Numbered from the stretch's first letter, positions 17,072 through 26,697 are shown. The stretch: DNA of 64,000 nucleotides from Streptomyces qinzhouensis (GCF_007856155.1 NZ_CP042266.1:7750001-7814000), one strand, 5' to 3'. Notes: a model not told the origin generated them from the sequence alone. Translations and numbers: made by a program.

Positions 17072-18322
17072 GTGGACCGAGAACCCGTGTTCGTACTCGA
17101 CTCCGAAGGCGGCGATCGTCATGGCGAGGACGCCGAACTCCGCGCCCTCGGCCCCCTGACCCGAGTCGACGTCCTCGGTGTGGAAGCGTGGTCGGTCACC
17201 GATCCGGTACTGCTGCGACGGCTCCTGCTGGACCCCCGGGTCTCCAAAGACGCCCGGCAGCACTGGCCCGCCTTCCCCGAAGAGATCGTCGGGGTCTGGC
17301 CACTCGCGCTCTGGGTGGCGGTCGAGAACATGTTCACCGCCTACGGTGAGGAGCACCGGCGGCTGCGGCGCACCATCGGGCCGGCCTTCGCCGCCCGGAG
17401 GATCAACGCGCTGGCACCGGTCATCGAGCATCTGGTCGAGGAGCTGCTGGTCGAACTCTCCACCACCGCGCCCGGTGAGCCGGTCGATCTGCGGGAACAC
17501 TTCGCCTACCCGCTGCCCATCGGGGTCATCAGCCATCTCGCCGGCCTTCCGGAACCCGTCCGGCCCCGGTTCCGCCGCACCGTCGACGTGATCTTCTCCA
17601 CCAGCCACAGCCCCGAGGAATCGAACGCCGCGGTCCAGGACCTGTACGCGCTCCTCACCGACCTCATCGCCACCAAGCGCGCCGAGCCCGGACCCGACCT
17701 CACCTCGGCCCTCATCGCCGCCAGGGACACCGAGGGCGACGGAAAGCCCCTGACGGAGGCCGAACTCAGAGACACCTTGCTGCTGGTGATCAACGCCGGC
17801 TTTGAAACCACCGTAAACCTCCTGGACCAGGCGATCACCGCCCTCCTCACCGACCCCGCGCAGCTCGCCCACATCCGTGCCGGACGCGCCGAATGGAAAG
17901 ACGTGGTCGAGGAGTCACTCCGCCATGAGGCCCCGCTCGCGCATCTGCCGATGCGCTTCGCCGTGGCGGACGTCCCCCTGCCCGAACACGGCGTGACCAT
18001 CCGGCGGGGCGACGCCATCCTGCCCTCCTACGCCGCCGCCAACCGGCATCCGGACCTGCACGGCCCCACCGCCGACGACTTCGACACCACCCGGAGCGAC
18101 AAGACCCACTTCTCCTTCGGCCACGGAACGCACCTCTGCCTAGGAGCCGCTCTCGGCCGGCTGGAAGGCGAACTGGCGTTGCGCGCCCTCTTCGAACGTT
18201 TCCCCCGCCTCGCCCTTGCCGTACCGCCGGACCGGCTGCGTCCCAAACCGAGCTTCATCTCCAACGGCCACAGCGAACTGCCCGTCATCATCCACCCGCA
18301 GGAGACCGCCTCCTCCGGCTGA
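17072..18322 (+). CDS. Cytochrome P450
   Basis: 416 residues from GTG 17072, supported by GAGGAG at 17061-17066. The I-helix motif is NAGFETT (about 241-247), the ExxR motif is in EESLRHE (about 280-286), and the heme loop [12 protein letters not shown] has heme-ligating Cys356. It is a soluble bacterial class I P450 needing ferredoxin and a reductase, neither encoded nearby. A 216-bp gap from the SDR suggests its own promoter, but it belongs to the same oxidative gene group. Confidence 0.92.
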   Translation: MDREPVFVLDSEGGDRHGEDAELRALGPLTRVDVLGVEAWSVTDPVLLRRLLLDPRVSKDARQHWPAFPEEIVGVWPLALWVAVENMFTAYGEEHRRLRRTIGPAFAARRINALAPVIEHLVEELLVELSTTAPGEPVDLREHFAYPLPIGVISHLAGLPEPVRPRFRRTVDVIFSTSHSPEESNAAVQDLYALLTDLIATKRAEPGPDLTSALIAARDTEGDGKPLTEAELRDTLLLVINAGFETTVNLLDQAITALLTDPAQLAHIRAGRAEWKDVVEESLRHEAPLAHLPMRFAVADVPLPEHGVTIRRGDAILPSYAAANRHPDLHGPTADDFDTTRSDKTHFSFGHGTHLCLGAALGRLEGELALRALFERFPRLALAVPPDRLRPKPSFISNGHSELPVIIHPQETASSG

Positions 18323-19061
18323 CGGAGGCGAAGGGCCACGGAGACCGAGCGCCGAGCGGTCCCCCGCCCAGTCGGTGCCGGCAGCCGGCTGCCCGGTCAG
18401 CGGGGTGCCGAGATACCCGGCACCGTCTTGTTCGCCGCGAGGAGCCTCCGGCTGGTGATCCCCGGCGCCGGGCATAGGCCCGGCCGCGGCCGCGGAGAGT
18501 CGGCTCTCCCGGCGGGAGGCACTCGCGCGGCTCCTGCCCGAGCGCGTGCCGCGTCACGTCGCGCCCTGTCGTACCTGCACGCCGACCGGCCGTCGGCCAC
18601 GCCGTCTTCCTGGTCGTCGACGGCTGCGCAGTCCTGCTCATCCTCGGTACGCACGCGGCAGCCACCACCCTTCGCACCACCTCGCCCAACGGTGCCCTGC
18701 GCGTGGGACAGCCTCGGAATCCCCCGTACCACGGCGTGGACGACGGCCGAGGGAATCGCCCGGATGATCCATGACATCACCGCCGACGGCCGGGGCGGTG
18801 GGCGCCCGCCGGGCCTCTGAACGGCGGGTACGGTCCGCGCGACGTCGGTCTCGGCGTCCCGGTCGCCATGGGTGCCGGGATCGCCTCCATGAGATGGCCC
18901 TGTCCCTGCGTACCAACCCCTTGTCTTCGACGGCCTACTTGGAGAAAATTCTTTCTGCTGCTTTCAGCAAGATTTTGCAGCATCGCGTCATGACGTACAT
19001 CCGCCCCCGGGCCCGATGTGCTCCGACGTCGGGCTCTTTCCTGCAAGGAAAGGACAAGTTC
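18323..19061. other. Long intergenic region, possible decayed gene
   Basis: 739 bp without a supported gene. Around 18560-18690 one forward frame reads HAVFLVVDGCAVLLIL, faintly like a cyclic-nucleotide-binding (Crp-type) domain, but neighbouring frames must be joined to extend it and no start is seen. A more A/T-rich stretch near 18935-18990 may hold the promoter of the following secreted protein gene. Confidence 0.3.
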
Positions 19062-19442
19062 ATGTCGTTGTTGAGGAAGACCAGGCGGCGTCTGGCCGCA
19101 GCGTGTGCCGTGGGAGCCCTGGCCGCGACGGCGGGCCTTGTGACGACCGCCTCCCCGGCCACCGCGGCGCCGGCCCCCGCCGCCTTCGCCGGGGTCTTCA
19201 TCTACGCCAACCCCAACTACTCGATCCCGGTGTACCCCAGCGGTGCGCCCGTGCAGGTCGCGAACCTCGGCGGCCCGGCACAGGACAGCACCTCCTCCAT
19301 AGGCAACAGCACGGACCTCCGCATGTGCTTCTACGAGCACGGGAACTACGGCGGTCTCGAGTTCCGGATCGGCCCCGGCGAGTGGTGGGCCACGCTCCCC
19401 GGATGGATCAACGACAGGATCTCGTCCTACCGGCCCTGCTGA
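19062..19442 (+). CDS. Secreted peptidase-inhibitor-like protein (I36/beta-gamma-crystallin type), copy 1
   Basis: 126 residues. A classic signal peptide (RKTRRRLAAACAVGALAATA, ending near ATAAP) is followed by a small domain with FYEHGNYGG, LEFRIGP, WWATLPGW and INDRISS. This style matches the Streptomyces proteinase inhibitor I36 (SMPI) family and related crystallin-fold proteins. It may inhibit secreted proteases. ATG 19062 has GGAAAGGA upstream. It is followed 144 bp later by a paralogue with an almost identical C-terminal half. Confidence 0.8.
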   Translation: MSLLRKTRRRLAAACAVGALAATAGLVTTASPATAAPAPAAFAGVFIYANPNYSIPVYPSGAPVQVANLGGPAQDSTSSIGNSTDLRMCFYEHGNYGGLEFRIGPGEWWATLPGWINDRISSYRPC

Positions 19443-19585
19443 CCGAAGGCGATCCGCACGGCATCACCGCACTCCGTGCCCGCCCTGCCGGACGGGCACG
19501 GAGCCGATCCCCCCGCGCTGGCCGAACCGTTCGTTCCGGTGCCGGAACGGAGCGCAACGGACAGCGCGCCGACAGAAAGGCAGCC

Positions 19586-19987
19586 ATGCGTTCCAGCGTT
19601 GAAGGCAGGATTTCCGTCCTTTCGCACGCCAAGCGTCGACTGGCGCTTCTCGGCGCCGCCGTCACCCTCGCCGCCTCGGCCGGTGTTCTCGCGACCGCGG
19701 CCCCCGCCGAGGCTGCCGGCTGCATGGAGAACGGGCGCAGCCTGTGTCTCCGAAAGCACGACAACTACGGGGGCTACTCCCTCCCCTACAACATGCCCAA
19801 CGTCGATTCGAACCTCGGCCAGTACCAGGACCAGGTGTCCTCCATCATCAACGACTCGCACTACTCCATCTGCTTCTACGAGCACCCCGGCTACGGCGGT
19901 CTTGAGTTCAGGATCGGCCCCTGGGAGTGGTGGGCCACCCTCCCCGGGTGGATCAACGACAAGATCAGTTCCTTCCGCCCGTGCTGA
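19586..19987 (+). CDS. Secreted peptidase-inhibitor-like protein, copy 2
   Basis: 133 residues, signal peptide about 1-43, mature domain with CMENGRSLCLR, HDNYGGYSL, FYEHPGYGG and the same WWATLPGWIND ending as copy 1. It carries extra Cys residues near its mature N-terminus that copy 1 lacks, possibly forming a disulphide. ATG 19586 has GAAAGG upstream. Tandem duplication with divergence of the N-terminal half is the simplest history. Confidence 0.8.
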   Translation: MRSSVEGRISVLSHAKRRLALLGAAVTLAASAGVLATAAPAEAAGCMENGRSLCLRKHDNYGGYSLPYNMPNVDSNLGQYQDQVSSIINDSHYSICFYEHPGYGGLEFRIGPWEWWATLPGWINDKISSFRPC

Positions 19988-20165
19988 GGAGACGGAATCG
20001 GCTCGTGTGATGTCGGTCCCCGTGGCCCGGGTGTGGTCATGGGGACCGTGAGCGCCCCCACCCCTGGGCGCCCATGGCCCTGCGGCGGACAAGACCGCCA
20101 GGTGAGAGACCGTCCTGGGTACGCGTACTCATGACGCGCCGGGAGCCCGGTGATCGTATGGGCCT

Positions 20166-20657
20166 ATGGGAATCAACACGAAGAACTCGCTGGTCGGTGC
20201 GGCTCTGGTCATGGCGGCGCCGCTCGCCCTGTGGGGTCTGATGGGGCAGCAGGACGAGCCCGGGTACGCGCGGTCCGAACTCGGCTACGCCATGGAGCCG
20301 ATCAGGGCCCTGGAAGGCTGGGCCACCGGGCTCGGCGTCGTCGCGCTGCTGGTGACCGCTGTCTCCGCCCTCCATCTGCTGCGCGCCACCCTGAGCGGCG
20401 CCCTGGACGCGCGCCGCTGGCACATCCTGCTGCCACTGGCCGCGGCCGGGCTGGTCCTCGCGTGGAGCCATCGCGTGCTGACCGCGGGAATGCCCGACGC
20501 CAACATCGGCGCCGGGCTCGCGGTCTTCTTCGGCACTCCGCTGGTGGCCGGGCTGTTGATCTGGGCGCTGGTACAGGCGATCCTCCTCCGCGGCGGGCGC
20601 GGTACCGCGCGCACGGAACCGGCGGGCCCGGCCCGGTCCGTTCAGGGTGTGTCGTAG
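20166..20657 (+). CDS. Small integral membrane protein, unknown function
   Basis: 163 residues, four predicted membrane segments (about 7-26, 55-75, 88-105, 117-142) and a basic Pro/Ala tail. No family recognised. The start lacks a clear ribosome site, so it may be translated weakly. It converges on the exported DJ-1-like gene. Confidence 0.6.
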   Translation: MGINTKNSLVGAALVMAAPLALWGLMGQQDEPGYARSELGYAMEPIRALEGWATGLGVVALLVTAVSALHLLRATLSGALDARRWHILLPLAAAGLVLAWSHRVLTAGMPDANIGAGLAVFFGTPLVAGLLIWALVQAILLRGGRGTARTEPAGPARSVQGVS

Positions 20658-21046
20658 CCGGGTGGAAGTCCGCAAGGCGGCCCGGGCCGACCCGGGTCGG
20701 CCTGCCCTGTCAGGGGGACCACGACCCCGGACGCTCCATCACCATCACCATCACCATCACCCCTGACCTGGCACCGTCGTCTCGTCGGACGGGAGCTGCC
20801 CGGCCGGTCGCCGGCAAGTATTCACGGCTCGTGATCGATCATGGACTGGCCCAGGAACTGGTGTCGAACGATCACACGGCACTGTGCGGACTCCATGACG
20901 CGGGTCATCAATGGCCGCCCGCTACCGGGCCGTCGACATCGGGGGCCGAGGGCGGGCATCCCGTTTCATGACATCAGCGGTCCCTCGTCGTGTTGCTCCT
21001 GGAGCAGGGGTCGGGTGGGCGCCACGGCACCCACCCGACCCCGGGT
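20658..21046. other. Intergenic region between convergent genes
   Basis: 389 bp. It contains four tandem CCATCA units (20736-20759). No gene or strong terminator hairpin was recognised. Confidence 0.4.
20736..20759. repeat. Hexanucleotide tandem repeat (CCATCA)4
   Basis: Four perfect copies. One reading resembles a polyhistidine codon run, but no open gene uses it. Confidence 0.85.
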
Positions 21047-21778
21047 TCACCGGCCCGGCCGGGTCCAGACGGTGCCACGTGCCTCGTACTCCAGCATCGC
21101 CTCCACACCGAGGGCCGCATCGGCGCCGAGCTCACGGCGGATCAGCCACAGGCTGAGCTCCAGCCCGGAGGTGATGCCGCCCGCCGTGACCAGATCGCCG
21201 TCGTCCACGACCCGGGCGTTCTTGAGCACGCCGCCCTCCCGCTCCAGGTCGGCCCGTGCCCTGTGGTGTGTGGTGCAGGGCCGGTTCCGGGTCAGGCCGG
21301 CGGCCGACAGCAGCAAGGCGCCCGTGCACACCGCGGCTATGGTGAGACCCCGCCGGGGAGCCGCCGCCAGAGCCCTGGGCAGGACACCGCGCCGGATCTC
21401 CGCCCCCACGCCGGGGGTGTCCTGGCGGCCGTAGCCGCCGCCGGGCACCACGAGGATGTCCGTCTCACCCGGTGACCAGCCGTGCTCCACCCGGACGATC
21501 GTTCCGTGCGACGCCCGGACCGGCCCGGGCCCGGTGGCACTCACATAGCGGACGTCCACCTCGCGCTCCGTGAAGTAATCGGAAGCGGAGAGGACTTCGA
21601 AGGGGGCGGCGAAGTCGAGTTCCTCCACCCCGTCGAACATGACGACCTGCACTCTGAGCGGCCCTTTGCGCGGCGGGCGGCGCCCTGGGGCCGCCGACGC
21701 CGCGGTGGCCGGGACACCTGCCAGTGCGCCGCCGACGCCGAGGGCGGTCGAGACGTGCAGGACCTTTCTGCGGTTCAT
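21047..21778 (-). CDS. Exported DJ-1/PfpI-family protein
   Basis: 243 residues. The N-terminus RRKVLHVSTALGVGGALAG resembles a Tat signal, ending near residue 30. The DJ-1/PfpI core starts with VQVVMFDGVEELDFAAPFEV, has VVPGGGYG, and the nucleophile-elbow Cys in AVCTGALLL. The form is like the N-terminal half of GlxA-type regulators but without the AraC domain, so an exported amidase-like or isonitrile-hydratase-like enzyme is more likely. Function unknown. Confidence 0.8.
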   Translation of the reverse strand: MNRRKVLHVSTALGVGGALAGVPATAASAAPGRRPPRKGPLRVQVVMFDGVEELDFAAPFEVLSASDYFTEREVDVRYVSATGPGPVRASHGTIVRVEHGWSPGETDILVVPGGGYGRQDTPGVGAEIRRGVLPRALAAAPRRGLTIAAVCTGALLLSAAGLTRNRPCTTHHRARADLEREGGVLKNARVVDDGDLVTAGGITSGLELSLWLIRRELGADAALGVEAMLEYEARGTVWTRPGR

Positions 21779-22426
21779 GGCGTTCTCCTCTTCGAGGTGG
21801 GCCGCGCGGGCCGGGTCCCGGGACCGGGTACGGCCCGCACGGCGGTTCGTCCAGTGGGGGTGAGCGGAGCGGCGGGGCCGGTTCTCCGGCCCGCGCCGCC
21901 GCCGTCGGCCGCTCGCGCAGGGTGAGGCGGTCGGGTTACGAGAGGCGGTCAGGGGCAGGTGCTCGGGGTGCTGGTACCGGCGTCGAGGCAGCCGCGGTCA
22001 CCGGTCCGTGCCCGGCCCCCGGGGCCGCGTACGCCGATCTCACGCGACGGATGACGCCATGTCCTCTCCTCTCCGGGCGCCGAGCTGTCGGCGGCCTGAT
22101 GTTCTGTCGGTGACAGGGACCGTGCGGAGCCCGCGCTCCGACCAAGCCCATGGAAGAGAGAGTCGGAGCGAAGCGGCCGGAAGTTCCCGGCGAGCCCCTG
22201 CGCGCGAGTCGTGCCGCGGGCACCCTCGTCATTGACCTGGTCGCGGTCGAGGCGAGTTGACGGACGCGGCAGGGAATGGAGACTTCGGCCTGCGCGACCT
22301 AGCACCGGCGGACCGTGTCTTCCGGTGTCGTGACCCCCGGGTCGACCGGTCGGCGGGTCCGGGCGGTGCCTCCGGGTGAACCGTGTGGCACTTACGTGGT
22401 CGCACTTACCGCCGGCGGTAACAGCT
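21779..22426. other. Intergenic region
   Basis: 648 bp between divergently oriented genes. No open frame here has family-like sequence. A short palindrome-like GTTGAC-rich stretch lies near 22250, but nothing firm was seen beyond the need for two promoters. Confidence 0.35.
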
Positions 22427-23536
22427 ATGGGGATGCCCCGCCCAGTCGACCCGCCACCGTCCGTTCCGGCCTCCCGCCCGGTCGTCCCCGAAGGACTGCG
22501 GGTGGCCGCCGCCTATGCCTGGCGTGTCGCGGTGGTGGCCGTCGTCGTCTACGGAGTCTTCTCCGTCCTCGGCCGCTTTCACCTGCTCGCCGTCGCCGTC
22601 TTCCTGGCCCTGGTGGCCGCGGCCGTGCTCCGGCCCAGCGCCGGGTTGCTGGCCCGGAGACTGCCCCGCGTGCTCGCGGTCGGGCTGACGGTGGCCGGCA
22701 GCATCGCCCTCGTCCTCGGTGTGCTCGCGCTGATCGGCGAGGTCGTCGCCGGGCAGACGGGCGCGCTGTCACGGGAGTTCCGCAGCGGCTTCGACCGGAT
22801 CACGAACCTGCTGGAGGGCCCGCCCTTCCGGCTCCCGCCCCATGCCCTGGCCGATTTCCAGTCCCAGCTGGGCGAACTGTTCTCGACTCACCGCTCCGCC
22901 GTCGTGAGTACCGCCCTCAGCGGCGCCGGGCGGGTGGTCGAGGTGTTCACCGTGTTCGCCCTCGCCGTCTTCTGCTCCGTCTTCTTCATCCATTCCGGCG
23001 AGCGGTACTGGGCCTGGTTCTGCGCCGAGCTGCCGTCGCGGTTCCGCGGCCGTACCGACACGGCGGGCCGCGCGGCCTGGCGGACCTTCACCGGGTACAC
23101 CCATGGAGTGCTGCTCGTCGCGCTGACCAACGCGGTGCTCGTAGGTATCGCGCTCACGCTGCTCGGCGTACCCCTCGCGCTACCGCTGGCGCTGCTGGAG
23201 TTCTTCGCGGCGTTCGTCCCCTTGATCGGTTCGCCGGTCGCCCTGGCCGTCGCGGTGCTGGTCGCGCTGGCCACCAAGGGGCCGCTGGTGGCGGGCATCG
23301 TGATGTTGCTCATCGTCGTCATCGGACAGATCGAGGGCCATCTTCTCCACCCACTGGTCATGAGCTGGGCGGTCCGGTTGCACCCGGTCGTCGTAGCGCT
23401 CGCCGTGATCGGTGGTGCCGTCACGGCGGGCGTGATCGGCGCGGTGGTGGCCGTCCCCCTGGTCGCCGTGGCCTGGTCGGTCCGGTCGGCGCTCCGGGGC
23501 CCGGACCGGGACCCGAACAGCACGGCAACTCCCTGA
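22427..23536 (+). CDS. AI-2E-family transporter (PF01594 permease)
   Basis: 369 residues, about eight membrane segments. The pattern (paired N-terminal segments, a soluble stretch RSGFDRITNLLEG, then GYTHGVLLVALTNAVLVGIAL, LEFFAAFVPLIGSP and QIEGHLLHPLVMS) is diagnostic of the AI-2E/YhhT family of efflux or exchange permeases. Substrate unknown. ATG 22427 is preferred over the GTG 51 bases upstream. Confidence 0.87.
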   Translation: MGMPRPVDPPPSVPASRPVVPEGLRVAAAYAWRVAVVAVVVYGVFSVLGRFHLLAVAVFLALVAAAVLRPSAGLLARRLPRVLAVGLTVAGSIALVLGVLALIGEVVAGQTGALSREFRSGFDRITNLLEGPPFRLPPHALADFQSQLGELFSTHRSAVVSTALSGAGRVVEVFTVFALAVFCSVFFIHSGERYWAWFCAELPSRFRGRTDTAGRAAWRTFTGYTHGVLLVALTNAVLVGIALTLLGVPLALPLALLEFFAAFVPLIGSPVALAVAVLVALATKGPLVAGIVMLLIVVIGQIEGHLLHPLVMSWAVRLHPVVVALAVIGGAVTAGVIGAVVAVPLVAVAWSVRSALRGPDRDPNSTATP

Positions 23537-23659
23537 AGGCTGTCCTGTGACGCTCTCCGAGGAGGCAATCGGTGCGGGTGCGGGTGCGGGTCCGTGGTCT
23601 TCACCCGATCGCCGACGTCCCTCACCGGCCGGGCCCTGGGGTGACGGCGGCCTCGCGGG

Positions 23660-25060
23660 CTACTTCCCCGAGGCGCAGGGGTCGCAGCAGGAGGGGGCCG
23701 GTTCGACGCAGACGGTGACGGAGTCGGTGTTGTTGGCCGGGTCGGGGTCCTTCTCGACGGCGGTGACGGTGGCGGTGTTCTCGACTGGTCCGGTCCTGGT
23801 GGCCTTCGCGCGGAGCACGAGCGTCGCCCGCGCGCCCTCGGCCATGGCACCCACGGCCCACTGCCCGGTGGCCGGGTCGTAGCTTCCCGGCGAGGCCTTG
23901 GCCGACAGGAAGGCGAGGCCCTCGGGGAGCCGGTCGGTGACGGTCACCCCGGTCGCCCGGTTCGGGCCGTTGTTCTGCACCGTGATGCGGTAGAGCACGG
24001 TCTGCCCGACGGTGACGGTGGTCGCGTCGGCCGACTTGGTCACGGCCAGGTCGGCGGCGGGTTTCACCTGGGTGAGCTGTTCATTGGAGGTGGCGGTCAG
24101 CGGTTCCGGCTCCTCCCCGAGCCGGTTCTCGTACGTGGCGCCGGCGGTGTTGGCGATCTGCTTGCCGCCGGCGGCCCGGTCGATGACGACCCGGTACTCC
24201 ACCGTCGTCCCGGCCGGGAGGGCGAGGGTGTTGGGCAGGCTGCCGCCCTGCGTTGCGGAGGCGCCGTTGCCGAGACGGAAGACGACCCTGTTGGCCCCGG
24301 CGTCGTAGTACCCCTGGTCGTCGACCTGCGCATCGGTCTTGACGCCGGTGTTGGGGCCGGTCACGACACGCAGAGAACCCGGCAGATACGTCGTGCCCGC
24401 CGGGAGGGTGTCGGTCAGGACGAGGTTCTCGGCCTCACCGCCGCCCTCGTTCCTCGCGGTGATGCGGTAGGTGAGGGTGTCGCCCACCTCCAGCGGCCCC
24501 ATGGGCACGGCGGTCTTGTCCAGGACCACATAGGGCGCGGTCCCGAAGAAGATGCCGTCCAGAAAGTTGCCGATGCCGCGGTTGCCGCCCGCGGCGGAAA
24601 TGGAACGGAAGGCGAAGCGCGTCAGGGTCTGGCCCGCCGGGACGGTGTAGACGCCGCTGTAGCGGCCCCAGGCCGTGTTGCCGTCGGTGAAGCGCCGCTG
24701 CTCGACCGTGCCGCCCGGTGCGCCGATGTCCAGCGCCATGGTGTCCCTGCCCTGCCGGCCGCGGTGGTACAGCCGCCAGTACAGCTTGGTCCCGGGCGAG
24801 GTGGGCAGGTCCTGGTAGAGCGTGGAGACTTCGTTGGCGTTGAGTTCGGCGAACTGGGCACCATCGGCCGACGGGACGCCCTGGAAGCCCGAATGCCACA
24901 GTTCGATCATGTGGTCGGACGCGGTGGTGAGCCAGCCGGGGACCCGTTCGGGTGCCTGGGTCTGCGAGGCGTCCGGCAGGAACGCCATATCGCTGACGAC
25001 GGGACGTTCGAAACTGCCGTTGACCAGGGCGACGCGGAGCGGAGCGGAAGGCGTGGTCAT
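23660..25060 (-). CDS. DUF11-repeat protein without signal peptide
   Basis: 466 residues. The N-terminal 170 residues form a jelly-roll-like domain (NGSFERPV, ELWHSGFQGV, FAELNANEVSTLYQDL). Two DUF11 repeats of surface-protein type follow (KTAVPMGPLEVGDTLTYRIT and VTKSADATTVTVGQTVLYRI). The C-terminus is Cys-rich (CVEPAPSCCDPC). Such proteins are normally exported, but this one starts directly with MTTPSAPLRVALVNGSFE, supported by GGGGGAGAACC before ATG 25060, and shows no signal peptide or LPxTG motif. Either export is non-classical or the true start differs. Confidence 0.8.
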   Translation of the reverse strand: MTTPSAPLRVALVNGSFERPVVSDMAFLPDASQTQAPERVPGWLTTASDHMIELWHSGFQGVPSADGAQFAELNANEVSTLYQDLPTSPGTKLYWRLYHRGRQGRDTMALDIGAPGGTVEQRRFTDGNTAWGRYSGVYTVPAGQTLTRFAFRSISAAGGNRGIGNFLDGIFFGTAPYVVLDKTAVPMGPLEVGDTLTYRITARNEGGGEAENLVLTDTLPAGTTYLPGSLRVVTGPNTGVKTDAQVDDQGYYDAGANRVVFRLGNGASATQGGSLPNTLALPAGTTVEYRVVIDRAAGGKQIANTAGATYENRLGEEPEPLTATSNEQLTQVKPAADLAVTKSADATTVTVGQTVLYRITVQNNGPNRATGVTVTDRLPEGLAFLSAKASPGSYDPATGQWAVGAMAEGARATLVLRAKATRTGPVENTATVTAVEKDPDPANNTDSVTVCVEPAPSCCDPCASGK

Positions 25061-25605
25061 GGTTCTCCCCCTTCGGTACGGCGCTGTCGGAAGGCGCCGC
25101 CGACGGCCCGTACCCAGGGGTACGCCACGACGGAGCCGCAACGTTGAGTAGCGAAACTCACCTGCGCCGGTACGTAAAGTGACGAAGGGGTGGGTTCGGT
25201 CAAGCTTGAGCCAGAGGTTTCCCCCGGGGTGACACCGGAGACTCGCCACGGCCGCGCCGTCCGGACCGCACCCGGACCGGCCCGCCCGTCCCATGGGCCC
25301 CCCGGTGCACAGCCGACGCCCGCGTCCTGGCCGAAAACCCTTGTCGGGCTTCCCGCTCTCACCCCCTTTACGGGTGAATCGAAGGTCAATGAATTGACGC
25401 CGCCCGGGTGTCCGCCGGCACCCCCGGCCGCCAGTGACTTCGCGCGCCGGTGACTTCGCCCGCCGGTGACTTCGCCCGCAAGTGACTTCGCCCGCCGGTG
25501 AATCCGGCCGGCCCCGGTGGAGGCCGGCCGGAGTCGAACGCTCATCTCACGGCGGTGGAATCCGCCGCCCGGCGGCGCACGAGCCGTACACCGGCCGTCC
25601 CGATG
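25061..25605. other. Intergenic region with iterated repeat
   Basis: 545 bp between the DUF11 and deacetylase genes, both leftward. It holds the 16-bp tandem array at 25431-25510 and, near 25150-25200, A/T-richer promoter-like DNA ahead of the DUF11 gene. No gene is supported. Confidence 0.45.
25431..25510. repeat. 16-bp tandem repeat array (about 4.5 copies)
   Basis: Consensus CCGGTGACTTCGCCCG. Units start at 25431, 25447, 25463, 25479 and 25495; the middle two are identical, the flanking ones have one or two changes, and the last is degenerate. It lies about 95 bp downstream of the stop of the leftward deacetylase gene, in non-coding DNA. No spacers, so not CRISPR. It could be a regulator-binding iteron array or slippage-generated. 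Confidence 0.9.
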
Positions 25606-26331
25606 TCACCAGCGGGCGGCCTTGGCGTGGAAGGTCAGCCCCGGCCAGGCCTGGACGGGCTCCTCCGAGTAGACGATCCGGCCCGCGCACTGCTTCCGTT
25701 CGGCCAGCCCCCGGACGATCCCCGGAATGGCCTCCAGGGTCGCCGGCAGACCGTCGTGAAGCAGGATGATGCCGCCCGCCTTCACCGTGAGCGCGTTCGC
25801 CACGATCGTCTCGGCGGGGATACCGCTCCAGTCGACCGTATCGGCCGTCCAGATCACCTCGGTCATCCCGAGTCTCGCCGCGTCCTGCCGCGTTCTGGCG
25901 TCGGTACTCCCGAACGGCGGCCGGAAGAGACTCGGAGCACGCCCCGTCTGGGCCCTCACCACCCGGCTGGTGTCGCGCAGCTCCGCGAACGCGGTGGCCG
26001 CGTCCAGCGCCACCAGATTGGGGTGGGTGTACGAGTGGTTCCCGATCCGGTGGCCCGCGGCGGCGATCCGCCGGGTGCCGTCCGGGCTCGCCGAGGCCAG
26101 ACTTCCGGTGACGAAGAACGTGGCCCTGATGTTTCCGGCGTCGCGCAGTGCCTTGAGGTAGTCGCCCGTGAGAGCCGTCGGGCCGTCGTCGAACGTGATG
26201 GCCACATACCCTCCGGAACAACGGCCTCCGCCGGAGTCCGCCTGTGCCGCGGCCGGCACCGGCGCGAAAGACGACATCAGCATGGCCAGGGCGGCCCCGA
26301 TCCACATCCGCGACCTGCTTCGCCTGCTCAT
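25606..26331 (-). CDS. Secreted polysaccharide deacetylase (NodB domain)
   Basis: 241 residues. A signal peptide (SRRSRSRMW then hydrophobic to about 29) is followed by the NodB domain: TFDDGP with the metal and base Asp (46-51), HSYTH with metal ligands His99 and His103, RPPFGS, DTVDWSG and LLHDG. It should remove N-acetyl groups from GlcNAc polymers such as peptidoglycan or chitin outside the cell. ATG 26331 has AGGAGG upstream; the open frame extends further but includes no signal. It adjoins diaminopimelate decarboxylase across a divergent 366-bp gap. Confidence 0.9.
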   Translation of the reverse strand: MSRRSRSRMWIGAALAMLMSSFAPVPAAAQADSGGGRCSGGYVAITFDDGPTALTGDYLKALRDAGNIRATFFVTGSLASASPDGTRRIAAAGHRIGNHSYTHPNLVALDAATAFAELRDTSRVVRAQTGRAPSLFRPPFGSTDARTRQDAARLGMTEVIWTADTVDWSGIPAETIVANALTVKAGGIILLHDGLPATLEAIPGIVRGLAERKQCAGRIVYSEEPVQAWPGLTFHAKAARW

Positions 26332-26697
26332 TCCGATTCCCCTCCTGATCGACGAATGGTCCGTAACGGGAAAGCCGCACCCCGGCCAGGGGTCCGCCCG
26401 GACGACTGGGCCGCCCGGGACCTCTCGTACATCCGCACGACTTCCGGTCGGACGCCATTGAACGCCAACTGCCGCCCCCGCGGAGGTCAATCGGGGAATC
26501 CGCCGCCCGAGCGGCCCTTCGGCAACGGCGGCCCGGCGGCACCCACGATGCCGTCCGGTGCCAACCGGCCGTGAACCGGCCGTGAGGGGTCCGGCGGAAG
26601 CCCCGGGTTTTCCGATGCTCACCCCCGGAAGAATGCGCTTTTGCCACCCCCCGGCCAGGACTGAGGATGATCGTGAGTCCGATTACGGGGAGGAACC
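26332..26697. other. Divergent promoter region, deacetylase and lysA-like
   Basis: 366 bp presumably holding two promoters. Nothing distinctive beyond short inverted GGCCGTGAACCGGCC-like words near 26567-26585. Confidence 0.4.

Noticed and set aside
18480..18830. Possible degenerate Crp/Fnr-type regulator gene
   Set aside because: The resemblance (HAVFLVVDGCAVLL) is limited to a few residues and requires joining frames; not enough to call a pseudogene.
20736..20759. CCATCA run that resembles an engineered polyhistidine tag
   Set aside because: Not at the end of any supported gene and not in a coding frame; no vector-like sequence nearby.
21949..22305. Minus-strand frame of 118 codons in the intergenic region
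   Set aside because: No start signal, no domain, composition like random GC-rich DNA.
25431..25510. Repeat array considered as CRISPR
   Set aside because: Sixteen-bp units directly abut; no spacers, no cas genes in the window.
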